Shown: positions 41,005-50,645, counted from the first letter of the stretch. The stretch is DNA of 64,000 bases from Streptomyces sp. NBC_00691 (GCF_036226665.1 NZ_CP109007.1:682001-746000), one strand, 5' to 3'. Program-made: numbers and translations. Notes: a model not told the origin generated them from the letters alone.

Positions 41005-42615
41005 TCAGTGGCCGAGGGCCGCCATCGCCGCGTTGTGGCCGGGGATGCCGCTCACGCCGCCGCCCCGGATCGCGCCCGCCCCGCACAGCAGCACATTGGC
41101 GTGGCGGGTCTCGACACCCCAGCGTCCCGTTCCGGCGGGCGCGCCCGCCTCCCCGTCCGCGTCCGTGCCCGCGTCCTCCACGGCGTACGGGAAGGACAGG
41201 TCGCGGTGGAAGATGTGGCCGCCGGGGAGGCGCAGCTCGCGTTCGAGGTCGAGCGGGGTCTTGGCCTCGACGCAGGGACGGCCGTCCCCGTCCAGGGCGA
41301 GGCAGTCGGCGATCGGCTCGTCGAGGTGGGCGTCGAGCTGGTCGAGGGTCGCCGCGAGGAGCGCCGCGCGGGTGCCGTCGTTGTCGGCGGCGAACAGTCG
41401 GGCGGGGGTGTGCAGCCCGAACAGGGTGAGGGTGTGGTGGCCCGTGGCGGCGAGCTCGGGGCCGAGGATCGTGGGGTCGGTCAGGGAGTGGCAGTAGATC
41501 TCGGAGGGCGGCGCGGAGGGCAGCCGGCCGGCGGCCGCCTCGGCGTGGGCGGTGGCGAGCCCGCCGTACCCCTCGGCGATGTGGAAGGTGCCGGCGAAGG
41601 CCTCGTGCGGGTCGACGGAGCGGTCGCGGAGCTTCGGCAGCCGGGTCAGCAGCATGTTGACCTTGAGCTGGGCGCCCTCGGGAGCGGGCGGGGGCGGGTC
41701 GCCCAGGAGGGTGGCGAGGTCGCGGGGCGAGGCGTTGACGAGGACCTGGCCGGCCTCGACGGTGCCCTCGCCGTCGGCGGTACGGAAGGTGATCGCGGCG
41801 CGCTTCCCGTCGGTCTCGATCCGGGTCGCCTCGTGCCCCGTACGGATGTCGGCCCCGGAGCTGCGGGCCGCCTCGGCGAGGGCGTCGGTGAGGGCTCCCA
41901 TGCCGCCGACGGGTACGTCCCAGTCACCGGTGCCGCCGCCGATGACGTGGTAGAGGAAGCAGCGGTTCTGGAGGAGCGTCGGGTCGTGGGCCTCGGTGAA
42001 GGTGCCGATGAGGGCGTCGGTGAGGACGACGCCGCGGACGAGGTCGTCGGCGAACTCCCGCTCGACGGTCACGCCGAGCGGCTCCTCGAAGAGCATCCGC
42101 CAGGTGTCGGCGTCGTCCACGCGCGCGCGGAGGGCCGCCCGGGTGGGCAGGGGCTCGGTGAGGGTGGGGAAGATCCGGCGGGCGGCCCGGCCGGTGCGCT
42201 CGTAGAAGGCCTGCCAGGCCTCGTACTCGCGGTCGGATCCGGTGAGCGCGGCGAACGAGGCGCGGGTGCGGTCGGCGCCGCCGCCGACGAGCAGCCCGCC
42301 GTCGCCCTTCGGGGTGTACGAGGAGATGGACCGTTTCCGTACGGCGAACCGCAGCCCCAGATCGCGCACGATCTTCTCCGGGAGGAGCGAGACGAGGTAC
42401 GAGTACCGGGAGAGGCGCGCGTCGACCCCGGCGAACGGCCGGGTGGACACGGCCGCCCCGCCGGTGGAGCCGAGCCGCTCCAGGACGAGCACGGAGCGCC
42501 CGGCACGGGCGAGGTAGGCGGCGGCGACGAGGCCGTTGTGTCCTCCGCCGACGACCACGGTGTCGTACGAGCGGGAGACGGGCCGGGCGCCCGGGAGCAG
42601 GTCAGGGGCAGTCAT
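41005..42615 (-). CDS. FAD-dependent oxidoreductase of the phytoene-desaturase/PYROXD2 type
   Basis: 536 aa. The FAD-binding Rossmann fold is at the N-terminus ([22 protein letters not shown], then [16 protein letters not shown]), a substrate domain in the middle and the FAD-closing motif [22 protein letters not shown] at the C-terminus. This pattern is nearer to NAD(P)/FAD proteins of the PYROXD2 group than to true carotenoid desaturases, and no crt genes are nearby. Substrate unknown. The ATG at 42615 fits; ~15 residues precede the Rossmann strand. It stands alone between tdh and the kinase gene. Confidence 0.86.
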   Translation of the reverse strand: MTAPDLLPGARPVSRSYDTVVVGGGHNGLVAAAYLARAGRSVLVLERLGSTGGAAVSTRPFAGVDARLSRYSYLVSLLPEKIVRDLGLRFAVRKRSISSYTPKGDGGLLVGGGADRTRASFAALTGSDREYEAWQAFYERTGRAARRIFPTLTEPLPTRAALRARVDDADTWRMLFEEPLGVTVEREFADDLVRGVVLTDALIGTFTEAHDPTLLQNRCFLYHVIGGGTGDWDVPVGGMGALTDALAEAARSSGADIRTGHEATRIETDGKRAAITFRTADGEGTVEAGQVLVNASPRDLATLLGDPPPPAPEGAQLKVNMLLTRLPKLRDRSVDPHEAFAGTFHIAEGYGGLATAHAEAAAGRLPSAPPSEIYCHSLTDPTILGPELAATGHHTLTLFGLHTPARLFAADNDGTRAALLAATLDQLDAHLDEPIADCLALDGDGRPCVEAKTPLDLERELRLPGGHIFHRDLSFPYAVEDAGTDADGEAGAPAGTGRWGVETRHANVLLCGAGAIRGGGVSGIPGHNAAMAALGH

Positions 42616-42840
42616 GGCTCATGCTCACACGGGGGCGACGGCCGGGGAAGAGGACAGCGCGGCGGGCCGTCGACCGCCGGGTCCGCCCGGGCCTCGCCCG
42701 GGGTGGCGCCCGGGAACGCGCCCGGGGTGGCCCCCGAGGCCCCGCCCGAGGTCGCTCCCGACGCGGGCGGGCGCCTCCCGGGGACGGCCGGACCGTCGCC
42801 GGCGGCACGGGGTCGTGGGAAGCCGCGCGGCCCGGTCGGC

Positions 42841-45135
42841 TCAGGCCTGCGGCGGTGCGGTGGCGGCTCTCAGATGGAGGGCGGCTGCCTCGGCGTGGCG
42901 GCCCAGCCGTTCCAGGCAGTGCGCCTCGTCGTCCAGGGCCGCGAGGGTGTCGGGGTGGGCCGGGCCGAGGAGCCGGGTGCGGGCGGCGGCGACCGCGCCG
43001 TGCGCGGCGAGCGCCTCCTCCCAGCGGCCGAGGCGGCCGAGCGCGACGGCGGTCTCCCGGCGGCTCAGCAGGGTGTCCGGGTGGTCCGGGCCGAGGACGC
43101 GCTCGCGGTCCGTGTGGACGCTCTCGGACGCGGCGAGCGCCTCGGGCCAGCGGCCGAGGCGGCCGAGGTTGACGGCCAGGGCGTGGCGGGCACGGAGGGT
43201 CTCGGGCCCGTCGGCGCCCTGTGCGCGGGTGCGCGCGGCCACGAGGTCACGGCAGACGCCCAGCGCGTCCGCGGCCTGGCCGAGCCGGCCGAGGAGGACA
43301 CCGGTCTCGTAGCGGGCGGTGAGGGTGTCGGGGTGGTCGGGCCCGAGGGCGGCGGCGCGTGCGTCGGCGACCGCGCGGTACTGGGCGAGGGCTTCGTCGC
43401 CCCGCCCCAACCGCCCCAGTGTGTAGGCCACTTCGCGGCGGGTCACGAGCGTGTCGGGATGGTCCTCGCCGAGGAGTCGGGCCCGTGCCTCGGCGACCTC
43501 GTGCGCCGTGCGGTACGACTCCTCGAAGCGGCCCAGGCGGCCGAGGGTGAAGGCGAGGTTGTGGCGGCAGCGCAGGGTGTCCGGGTGGTCGGGGCCCACG
43601 GTGCGCTCGCGTGCGGCGAGCACGGTGACGTACACCTCGTACGCCTCGGGGTGCCGGCCCAGGCGGCCGAGCGCGTACGCCCGCTCCTGCCGGGCCGCGA
43701 GGGTGTCGGGGTGGTCCTCGCCGAGGACGCGGGCGCGGGCGGCGGCGACCGCGCCGAAGACGCGCAGGGCGTCGGCGGGGCGGTCGAGCCGGGCGAGGGC
43801 GAAGCCGACCTCGTAGTGGCTGGCCAGGGTGTCCGGGTGGTCCTCGCCGAGGGCCGTCGCACGGTGCTCGGCGACGGACCGGTGCACGGACTCGGACTCG
43901 TCCCAGCGGCCGAGGCGGCCGAGGCCCATGCCCGCCCGGTACCGGCCGGCGAGCACCGCGATCAGCTCCGCGGAGGCGGCGGTGCGCACCGGCGGGGGCT
44001 CGTGCCACGCGGGCGCGCCGCCGGTCGCTGAGGCGGCGGTCGTCCACTCCGTTGTGAGGACGGCCGCGGCGGGGTCGTGGGCGACCGGGCGCGGTACGCC
44101 GTTCGCGTCGGCGGGCCGGTGCCCGCCGGTGAGGGTCCGGACCCACGCGGGCATGGGGGCGGTCGCCCCGGGGTCGGCGCCGGGGCCGGACAGGGAACCG
44201 GACCCGGAGGCGGGACCGGGCCCGGGGACGACGGTCGCCCCGGCCTGCGACGCACCGGCGGCCGCCGTGCCCGGCAGGGACAGCGAGACCCGGCCCGTCA
44301 CGATCCGGCGGCGCAGGTCCCCCGCGTCGGCCGGCCGCTCCGCGGGCGCCTTGGCGAGCAGGTCGACGACGATCCGGTCGAAGTAGTCCGGGAGCTCGGC
44401 CCGGTGGGCACGCGGCGGACTCGGCACCGTGTCGCGGTGTCCGATGAGGATCGCCCAGGAGTCGCCCAGGTCGAAGGGCGGGACACCGGTGGCGAGTTCG
44501 TACAGCACGCACCCCAGCGAGTAGAGGTCGCTGCGGTGGTCGATCTCGCCGCCGCCGATCTGCTCGGGCGACATGTAGTGGGGCGTGCCCATGGCGATGC
44601 CGGTGCCGGTGAGCTTGGACGTGAAGCCCACGTCCGCGCCGAGGCGCGCTATGCCGAAGTCGCAGATCTTCACCGTCCCGTCCCGCAGCCGCATGATGTT
44701 CGCGGGCTTCAGGTCGCGGTGCACGATCCCGTGCCGGTGGGTGTACGCGAGGGCGTCGGCGACCTGGTCGGCGATCTCGACGACGTCGTGGACGGGCAGC
44801 GGATGCTGGGCGTTGGCGGCGAGGAGCTGGCTGAGATTGCGCCCTTCGAGGAGCTCCATCACGAGGAAGAGCACGCCGTCGTACTCGCCGAAGTCGTGCA
44901 CGACGGTGATGCCGCGGTGCTGGAGCGCGGCGGCCACCCGGGCCTCGCGCCGGAACCGCTCGCGGACCACGGTGAGGACCTGCGGGTCCTGCTGTGGTCC
45001 GATCGGCTTGAGGCACTTCACGGCGACCCCGCGGCCGAGCGCCTCGTCGGTGGCGCGCCACACCTCGCCCATGCCCCCGCGACCGATGACCTCGTGCAGG
45101 CGGTACCGGCCCTGGATCAGTCTCGAGTCCCCCAT
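42841..45135 (-). CDS. Serine/threonine protein kinase with eight C-terminal TPR units
   Basis: 764 aa. Kinase domain ~8-270: glycine loop GRGGMGEVW (18-26), K40, HRDLKPANI, DFGIARLG and GTPHYMSPEQ, all catalytic residues present. A Pro/Gly/Ser/Ala-rich linker follows. The C-terminus (~430-760) holds eight near-identical 42-residue TPR units, each with a GEDHPDTL-like motif; the sixth is degenerate (GADGPETL). There is no membrane helix, so the kinase is cytosolic, unlike PknB. The TPRs probably recruit substrates or ligands. It follows the MpaB-like gene by 26 bp and is likely co-transcribed. The ATG at 45135 starts close to the kinase domain. Confidence 0.92.
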   Translation of the reverse strand: MGDSRLIQGRYRLHEVIGRGGMGEVWRATDEALGRGVAVKCLKPIGPQQDPQVLTVVRERFRREARVAAALQHRGITVVHDFGEYDGVLFLVMELLEGRNLSQLLAANAQHPLPVHDVVEIADQVADALAYTHRHGIVHRDLKPANIMRLRDGTVKICDFGIARLGADVGFTSKLTGTGIAMGTPHYMSPEQIGGGEIDHRSDLYSLGCVLYELATGVPPFDLGDSWAILIGHRDTVPSPPRAHRAELPDYFDRIVVDLLAKAPAERPADAGDLRRRIVTGRVSLSLPGTAAAGASQAGATVVPGPGPASGSGSLSGPGADPGATAPMPAWVRTLTGGHRPADANGVPRPVAHDPAAAVLTTEWTTAASATGGAPAWHEPPPVRTAASAELIAVLAGRYRAGMGLGRLGRWDESESVHRSVAEHRATALGEDHPDTLASHYEVGFALARLDRPADALRVFGAVAAARARVLGEDHPDTLAARQERAYALGRLGRHPEAYEVYVTVLAARERTVGPDHPDTLRCRHNLAFTLGRLGRFEESYRTAHEVAEARARLLGEDHPDTLVTRREVAYTLGRLGRGDEALAQYRAVADARAAALGPDHPDTLTARYETGVLLGRLGQAADALGVCRDLVAARTRAQGADGPETLRARHALAVNLGRLGRWPEALAASESVHTDRERVLGPDHPDTLLSRRETAVALGRLGRWEEALAAHGAVAAARTRLLGPAHPDTLAALDDEAHCLERLGRHAEAAALHLRAATAPPQA
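42880..43887 (-). repeat. Eight tandem 126-bp repeats encoding the TPR units
   Basis: A GAGGGTGTCGGGGTGG-like segment recurs at an exact 126-bp period from 42943 (42943, 43069, 43195, 43321, 43447, 43573, 43699, 43825). Each unit encodes 42 residues. The regular phase and high identity indicate recent tandem duplication or gene conversion. Outer limits are approximate. Confidence 0.9.
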
Positions 45136-45161
45136 CGTGTGCTGCCGCCCCCGTCGATTTC

Positions 45162-46025
45162 CTACGCCTTTTCCGGCTCCTCCAGTATGGCCGCCGGTTC
45201 GGACAGTGGGTACGGGGCGGGGTACGTGTAAGGGTCGGGCCGCGTGCCCGGGCCGAGCCGGTCCATGGCGCGGAGGATGTGGCGGGGCGGGAGGCGCCAG
45301 CGCAGGCGGGCCGGGATGCGGCGCAGCAGGTCGGCCGTGGTGGCGAGGCGGCGGGTGACGGTCTCCGGCGGCGGCGCGGGGCGGCCGTAGAGCGCGTGGG
45401 CGTAGGGAGGCAGAGTGTCGTACGCGAGCGCCGCGACGCGCCGCCAGATCACCTCGCGCGCCGGTACCAGGACGGGTTTCACCGGCGGCCGGCGCAGGAA
45501 GTCCTCGACGGTACGGGCGTCCGGGCCGGCCTCCAGCCGGGGCCGTACGGTCTCGAAGTAGGCGGCGAGCGCGGCGGTGGATCCGGGCGCGGTGGCCGGA
45601 TCCAGCCCGACGAGCCGCGCCGAGGTGCGGTGTTCGTCGACGTACCGGTCGGCCTGGGCGTCGGTGAGGCGGATGCCCGAGCGGCGTGCGACCGCCAGGT
45701 ACGAGTCGGTCTCGGCGCAGTGCACCCAGAGCAGCAGCTCCGGGTCGTCCACGCCGAGCAGCCGGTGGATGCGGCGTACCCGGGCCCCGGCGGCTTCGGC
45801 GGCCTCGGTGGTCCCGTAGCTCAGGGTCCCGACGAAGTCCGCGGTCCGCATGAGCCGCCCCCAGGGATCCTTCCGGAAGCTGCTGTTGATCATGACACCG
45901 CGCACGGCGACGGGGTGCAGCGCCTGCAGCCACAACGCCCGCACCCCCGCGATCCACATGACCGGGTCGCTGTGCATCTGCCAGGTCACGGAACGGGGTC
46001 CGAAGAGCCCCGGGTCGGCACTCAA
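45162..46025 (-). CDS. MpaB/DUF2236-family oxygenase-like protein
   Basis: 287 aa. It has the family's N-terminal WQMHSDPVMWIAGVRALWLQALHP with histidines that can ligate heme, FRKDPWGRLMRTADFVGT, and LLWVHCAETDSYL in the middle. Related proteins include the MpaB oxygenase of fungal mycophenolate biosynthesis and the heme-b rubber oxygenase Lcp. An oxygenase on a lipophilic substrate is likely but unproven. Translation appears to start at TTG 46025 with GAGG about 8 nt upstream. The kinase gene follows after 26 bp. A perfect palindrome lies 34 bp upstream. Confidence 0.85.
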   Translation of the reverse strand: MSADPGLFGPRSVTWQMHSDPVMWIAGVRALWLQALHPVAVRGVMINSSFRKDPWGRLMRTADFVGTLSYGTTEAAEAAGARVRRIHRLLGVDDPELLLWVHCAETDSYLAVARRSGIRLTDAQADRYVDEHRTSARLVGLDPATAPGSTAALAAYFETVRPRLEAGPDARTVEDFLRRPPVKPVLVPAREVIWRRVAALAYDTLPPYAHALYGRPAPPPETVTRRLATTADLLRRIPARLRWRLPPRHILRAMDRLGPGTRPDPYTYPAPYPLSEPAAILEEPEKA

Positions 46026-46058
46026 GAAGCGTCCTCGCTCATACCGTTCAGGCTACGT

Positions 46059-46083
46059 CGGAACCGGTTCCGTGGAACCGGTC
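46059..46083. promoter_or_regulatory. Palindrome CGGAACCGGTTCCG followed by a partial second copy
   Basis: A perfect 14-bp palindrome (46059-46072) is followed directly by a second GGAACCGGT (46074-46082). It lies 34-58 bp upstream of the MpaB-like gene, where a repressor would cover the promoter. No regulator gene is adjacent. Confidence 0.55.
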
Positions 46084-46127
46084 GTGCACGAGGGCGGGCG
46101 GACGTCCCGGCAGAACCGGTGCCGGCC

Positions 46128-47498
46128 TCAGGGCTCGATGTTCTGGTTCAGGTGGAACAGGTTGTCCGGGTCGTAGGTCCGCTTGACCTCGACGAGGCGG
46201 TCGTAGTTCGCCCCGTAGTTGGCTCTGATCCGGCCCCGGTCGTCGTCGGCCATGAAGTTGATGTAGCCGCCCTCCTCGGAGTGCGGCGCGGTGGCCTCGT
46301 AGTAGTCGCGGACCCAGGCGGTGTTGGCCTCGTTGGCGGTGGGGTCGGGCCACATGCCGGCGATGACGGTGGCGAACGAGGCGTCCCGGTAGGCGAAGGC
46401 GGTGGCGTCGGGGGCGACGCGGTGGCAGGCGCCGTTGATGGGGTAGATGTGGACCGTGGAGTTCACGGCGGGCAGCCCCGCGGCGTGCTCGACGTGCGCC
46501 GCGATCGCCGCGTCGGTCAGTTCGGTCACGAAGTTGGCCTTCCAGTAGTGCTGGAGGCCGGGCGGCACGAGTGCGTCGAAGGCGCTGTTGAGCGCCGGGT
46601 ACGGCATGGGCCCGACGTGCTCGGCGACCACCGGCGCGAAGTCGTGGAGGGGCCGCAGCGCGCGCTCGCCCTCGTCGAGCGGTCCCGCCCAGCAGGCCAC
46701 GACCAGGGCGAAGGTGTCCCCGTGCCGGTCCTCCGGGATGAACGGGAGCGGCGGGGCGATCTGGAAGGCGGGGAACCCGCCCAGTTGCTCCGGCGCGTCG
46801 GCGATGTACTCGGCGAAGGAGCGTACGACGGTGGCCGCGTCCTCCAGTTCGAAGAGCATCGGTCCGCCGTAGATGTCCTTGACGGGGGCGAGCCGGTACT
46901 CGAACGAGGTCACGGCGCCGAAGTTGCCGCCGCCTCCGCGCAGGGCCCAGAACAGGTCGGCGTTCTGCTCCTCGTCGGCGACGAGGAACCGGCCGTCCGC
47001 GGTCACCACATCGGCCGAGACGAGGTTGTCGCAGCTCAGGCCGAGTCCACGGGCCAGATAGCCGATGCCGCCGCCGAGGGTGAGGCCGCCGACGCCGGTG
47101 GTGGAGATGATCCCGCCGGTGACGGCGAGGCCGAAGGGGTAGGTCGCCGCGTTCACGTCGCCCCACGTCGCCCCGCCCTCCGCGCGGGCCGTCCGCCGCA
47201 CGGGGTCGACCCGGACTCCCCGCATGCCGGAGAGATCGGCCACGACGCCGTCGTCGCAGGTCCCGAAGCCTGGCACGCTGTGCGCGCCGCCCCGCACCGC
47301 GAGATCGAGCCCGTTCTCGCGGGCGAAGTCGACCGCGGCCATGACGTCGCCCGCGTTGACGCAGCGCACGACGACGGCAGGTCTCCTGTCGATCATGGCG
47401 TTGTGTACCGTGCGCGCCTCGTCGTAGGCGTCGTCCTCGGCCGTGACGACCGTCCCGCGTACCCGTTCGCGCAGCTGGTCGTTCGAGAGCTTGCCCAT
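46128..47498 (-). CDS. FAD-binding oxidoreductase with BBE domain
   Basis: 456 aa of the VAO/berberine-bridge family. The flavin attachment motif RGGAHSVPG (~70) supplies the histidine for covalent FAD. The second attachment cysteine of bicovalent enzymes is missing: the loop reads GGGGNFGAV. GGLTLGGGIGYLARGLGLS follows the family pattern and the C-terminal BBE motif is YDPDNLFHLNQNI. Such enzymes oxidise sugars, alkaloids or polyketides; no pathway neighbours specify the substrate. The ATG at 47498 (MGKLSN) has GAGGAG 8 nt upstream and is preferred over a GTG at 47504. No signal peptide. Confidence 0.88.
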   Translation of the reverse strand: MGKLSNDQLRERVRGTVVTAEDDAYDEARTVHNAMIDRRPAVVVRCVNAGDVMAAVDFARENGLDLAVRGGAHSVPGFGTCDDGVVADLSGMRGVRVDPVRRTARAEGGATWGDVNAATYPFGLAVTGGIISTTGVGGLTLGGGIGYLARGLGLSCDNLVSADVVTADGRFLVADEEQNADLFWALRGGGGNFGAVTSFEYRLAPVKDIYGGPMLFELEDAATVVRSFAEYIADAPEQLGGFPAFQIAPPLPFIPEDRHGDTFALVVACWAGPLDEGERALRPLHDFAPVVAEHVGPMPYPALNSAFDALVPPGLQHYWKANFVTELTDAAIAAHVEHAAGLPAVNSTVHIYPINGACHRVAPDATAFAYRDASFATVIAGMWPDPTANEANTAWVRDYYEATAPHSEEGGYINFMADDDRGRIRANYGANYDRLVEVKRTYDPDNLFHLNQNIEP

Positions 47499-47726
47499 GG
47501 CCACCGCTCCTCGTTCGGATCATCTCCACGCTACGCCGATGACGGCGGGCCTCAACCGGAGGCCGGAGGCGCGGACACACGGACGACGGCCCGCTCCGTC
47601 CAGTACGTGAGACCGGGCCGACCGGGGATTCGTCGACTCCCGCCGCGCCCTTAAGGTGCCTCTACGCGTGGCCGGTACACGATCTTCCGGCCGCCCCCTT
47701 TCGACCCGATTCCCCCGAGGATGCCC

Positions 47727-48008
47727 ATGTTTACGGTCAACGAGTACTTCGACGGCACGGTCAAGTCGATCGCGTTCACGCAGGAGCAGGGCCCTGCGAC
47801 CATCGGCGTCATGGCTCCCGGGGAGTACGAGTTCGGCACCGCCGCCGCGGAGATCATGCACGTGGTCAGCGGCGCGCTGACGGTGCGGCTGCCGGGCGCA
47901 GAGGCGTGGGAGACCTTCGAGGCCGGGGACCACTTCAAGGTCCCCGGCGACAGCCGGTTCCAGCTGCGGGTCGCGGTGGAGACCGCGTACCTCTGCGAGT
48001 ACCGCTGA
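47727..48008 (+). CDS. ppnP: Pyrimidine/purine nucleoside phosphorylase (DUF1255)
   Basis: 93 aa, the normal length of PpnP. The cupin-like fold is evident from [43 protein letters not shown] and [16 protein letters not shown]. The enzyme phosphorolyses several nucleosides to free base and ribose-1-phosphate. Of two ATGs six bases apart, the second (47727) is taken because GAGG then lies 6 nt upstream; the first directly abuts it. Confidence 0.92.
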   Translation: MFTVNEYFDGTVKSIAFTQEQGPATIGVMAPGEYEFGTAAAEIMHVVSGALTVRLPGAEAWETFEAGDHFKVPGDSRFQLRVAVETAYLCEYR

Positions 48009-48096
48009 CCCCCTCGGCTCGTACCGCTGACCCGGGGACGGCAGAGAAGGCCCGCCACCGGGGGCGCGCGGCCCCGGCACCTCCGGGCAGCGGGAA

Positions 48097-48130
48097 GGGC
48101 GCCCGGCCTGGGTTCTCGGGCCGGGCGCCC
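48097..48130. terminator. 12-bp perfect stem-loop between convergent genes
   Basis: GGGCGCCCGGCC/GGCCGGGCGCCC with a 10-nt loop, between the ppnP stop and the symporter stop; probably bidirectional. Confidence 0.75.
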
Positions 48131-48149
48131 TCGCGTCGGGGCGGGCGGG

Positions 48150-49769
48150 TCAGTACGGGGAGGTGTCGTTCCCCGCGGGGGTGCCGGCCAGGATCGTCTC
48201 CTCCACCGCTTCGTACCGCATGTGCTGGTCGGCCGGGTCACGTTCGCGGAGCACCGTGCCGAGCCAGCCCGCGAGGAAGCCCAGCGGGGCCGAGAGGATG
48301 CCCGACGTGGTGAACGGGAACCAGTTGAAGTCCTGGTCCGGGAAGATCGCCTGCGGCGATCCGGACACCAGGTTGCTGCCGGTCATGAGGATCAACGCGG
48401 AGGCGCTGCCCACGACGAGGGTGCAGAGCAGTCCCGTTCGGGAGTAGCGGCGCCAGAAGAGGCTGTAGATGAGTGCCGGTGCGACCGCGGAGGCGCCGAT
48501 GCAGAACGACAGGGTGAGCAGTGCCTGAAGGTTCAGGTGCCGTGCGCCGGCGGCGATCGCGATCGCCACGAGCCCGACGCCCGCCGCGGCGATCCGGGCG
48601 ATGGCCATCTCCGCGGAGCCCTTCAGTCGCGCCTTGCGGCGCAGCCCGTGCGTGATGAGGTCGTGCGCGAGGGAGTTGGCGCAGGCGAGGGTGATCCCGG
48701 CGACCGAGGCCAGCAGAGTGAGGAAGACGGCTGTCGCCACCGCCGTGAACAGCAGGGTCTCGACGGTCGCCTGCTCCGCCCCCATGATGGCCTGGCTGAC
48801 CATGAGGAACGCCGTCTTGCCCTGCGGGTCACCGGCGACGATCCCCTGGTGGCCGACGATCGCCGCCGCCCCGAAGCCGATCACGGCGATCAGCAGACAG
48901 GTCACGACGACGGTCGACACGGCCCAGGACATCGAGCGCCGCACGGCTGCCGCACTGCGCGCGGTGAACATGCGCATGGTGATGTGTGGCAGCACCGCGG
49001 CGCCGAGCACGACCGTCAGCTGAGTGCTGATCATGTCGAGTTCGTTGCCGCCGAACTGCAGACCGGCGGCGAGGTAGGCGTCTCCCGCTCCGCTGCCGCG
49101 CTTGGCGGCGTCCAGCAGGGAGGGCAGGCTGAAGTCGAAGCGGTTGAGGATGAGGACGGCGATCGCGAGGGACGCGCCGAGCAGGGCGACGGTCTTGACG
49201 ATCTGGATGAAGGCGGTGCCCTTCATGCCGCCGATCGCCGCGTACGCGATCATCAGCAGGCCCAGGAACACGATCGCCCCGGTCTTGAAGCCGTCGGAGT
49301 CGAAGCCGAGGACGACGGAGAGGAGATCGCCCGCGCCCGCGAGCTGGAAGACCACCAGCGGCAGCAGTGCGGTCAGGGTGACCGCGGCCGTGACGATCCG
49401 CACGGCGGGGCCGGGGAGACGCCGGGTGAGGACGTCGCCGATCGTGAACCGGCCGGCGTTGCGCAGCGGTTCGGCCAGCAGGAACATCATCAGGACCAGC
49501 GAGAGCACGGTGCTCAGGGCGAGTGTCACGCCGTCGTAGCCGACGAGCGCGATGATGCCGATCGTGCCGAGCACGGTGCCGGCGGAGATGTAGTCGCCGG
49601 CGATCGCGAGGCCGCTCTGCACGGGGGAGAGCGAGCGGTAGCCGGTGTAGAAATCGCCCAGGTCGTCACGGTCGGGGCCGGTCATCACGCAGAGCAGCAG
49701 TGTGACGGTGATGACCGCGATGAACGCGATCAGCGACATGGTCTGCGCCTCGGAGCTGAAGCCGGTCAT
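48150..49769 (-). CDS. Sodium:solute (acetate/monocarboxylate-type) symporter
   Basis: 539 aa with about 13 membrane helices, sodium:solute symporter family of the ActP/MctC type. DDLGDFYTGYRSLSPVQSGLAIAGDYISAG (the substrate/sodium-binding unwound helix 1, split at SPVQ), GGNELDMISTQLTVVLGAAVLPH, and ASVAGITLACANSLAHDL are characteristic. It probably imports acetate or a short monocarboxylate with Na+ or H+. Its ATG overlaps the stop of the DUF485 gene (ATGA), the usual DUF485-symporter pair. Confidence 0.9.
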   Translation of the reverse strand: MTGFSSEAQTMSLIAFIAVITVTLLLCVMTGPDRDDLGDFYTGYRSLSPVQSGLAIAGDYISAGTVLGTIGIIALVGYDGVTLALSTVLSLVLMMFLLAEPLRNAGRFTIGDVLTRRLPGPAVRIVTAAVTLTALLPLVVFQLAGAGDLLSVVLGFDSDGFKTGAIVFLGLLMIAYAAIGGMKGTAFIQIVKTVALLGASLAIAVLILNRFDFSLPSLLDAAKRGSGAGDAYLAAGLQFGGNELDMISTQLTVVLGAAVLPHITMRMFTARSAAAVRRSMSWAVSTVVVTCLLIAVIGFGAAAIVGHQGIVAGDPQGKTAFLMVSQAIMGAEQATVETLLFTAVATAVFLTLLASVAGITLACANSLAHDLITHGLRRKARLKGSAEMAIARIAAAGVGLVAIAIAAGARHLNLQALLTLSFCIGASAVAPALIYSLFWRRYSRTGLLCTLVVGSASALILMTGSNLVSGSPQAIFPDQDFNWFPFTTSGILSAPLGFLAGWLGTVLRERDPADQHMRYEAVEETILAGTPAGNDTSPY

Positions 49770-50404
49770 GCGCGCGCACCTCCGGTGGGCTGCTGCCACA
49801 CGGGACGCCCGGGACGACCCTGGCGTTCCGGCCGGGGCGCGGCAGCCGCGGCCGCCTGCTCGGCGCGTTCGCGGATCTCCGCGGCGAGCGGGTCGACGTG
49901 TGTGCGCGCGGTCCGCTCGTACACCACGATCGCGACCAGCGCGACGGGCAGCTGGAGGAGGCCCAGGACCACACCGGTGGTGAGACCACCGGTGATGCTG
50001 CCGGTCATCAGCGAGGGGGCGAAACCGGACAGCAGAAGGAAGACGACGAAGTAGCCGAGCGCGGTGAAGGTGGCGACGCGGCGGAGCCTGCGGTAGGCCG
50101 ATCCGAGCCGGCGCAGATCGTCACGGTCGTCGGTGGCGGCGGGCGGCCGCGGCTGACGCGGGGACGCGTCCCAGGGCTGCGACACGGAGTCCCAGCCCTG
50201 CGGCAAGGACTCCCACGCTCGCGGGGACGGGTCCCGGGCCGACTGTGGATCGGTGTTCCAGGCGTCCCGGGCCGACTGTGGATCGGTGTTCCAGGACGGC
50301 GGTCCGCCCTCCCGGGACTGCGGCGCCGCCTCTTGGCGGTGCCGCCCGGCATTCGGGTGCCGGGGTACGGGCGGGGGGCCGGGGAAAGGCTGGTGGTACG
50401 ACAT
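49766..50404 (-). CDS. DUF485 membrane protein, symporter partner
   Basis: 212 aa. The C-terminal half is the DUF485 domain (YRRLRRVATFTALGYFVVFLLLSGF, then TTGVVLGLLQLPVALVAIVVYERTA) with two membrane helices, the YjcH-like small partner found upstream of acetate symporters. The first ~100 residues are a Pro/Gln/Trp-rich cytosolic tail with a tandem WNTDPQSARDA repeat, far longer than in YjcH. ATG 50404 follows AAGGAG. Translational coupling to the symporter implies a complex or joint regulation. Confidence 0.85.
   Translation of the reverse strand: MSYHQPFPGPPPVPRHPNAGRHRQEAAPQSREGGPPSWNTDPQSARDAWNTDPQSARDPSPRAWESLPQGWDSVSQPWDASPRQPRPPAATDDRDDLRRLGSAYRRLRRVATFTALGYFVVFLLLSGFAPSLMTGSITGGLTTGVVLGLLQLPVALVAIVVYERTARTHVDPLAAEIRERAEQAAAAAAPRPERQGRPGRPVWQQPTGGARA
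50231..50294. repeat. 33-bp tandem duplication in the DUF485 gene
   Basis: Two copies, the 31-bp body (GTCCCGGGCC...TTCCAG) repeated without mismatch at 50231 and 50264, encode WNTDPQSARD twice in the cytosolic tail. Confidence 0.9.
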
Positions 50405-50645
50405 CGATCTTGCTCCTTGCCGCCCCGGGGGACGGGCGGGTGGCGCTGGTGGTCCGCGAACGTTACTCATGGGTATAGCTCTCCCGTAAGGGGATTCCGA
50501 CCGCTCGGTATGTCGGTTCGGTGACGATCCTGTGGGCATGGCGACGAAACCGGCAGAAACCCCCGTCGTGGATCTTTCCGCAGGTCACGGCTGGGTCTCG
50601 GGTCACGCCCCAACCCGGGCGGGCCACTCGGCACGACCGGTCACG

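Noticed and set aside
41005..42615. Carotenoid (phytoene) desaturase
   Set aside because: Fold agrees, but no crt genes adjoin and the motifs fit the PYROXD2-type group better.
42880..43887. CRISPR-like array
   Set aside because: The repeats are contiguous coding TPR units with no spacers.
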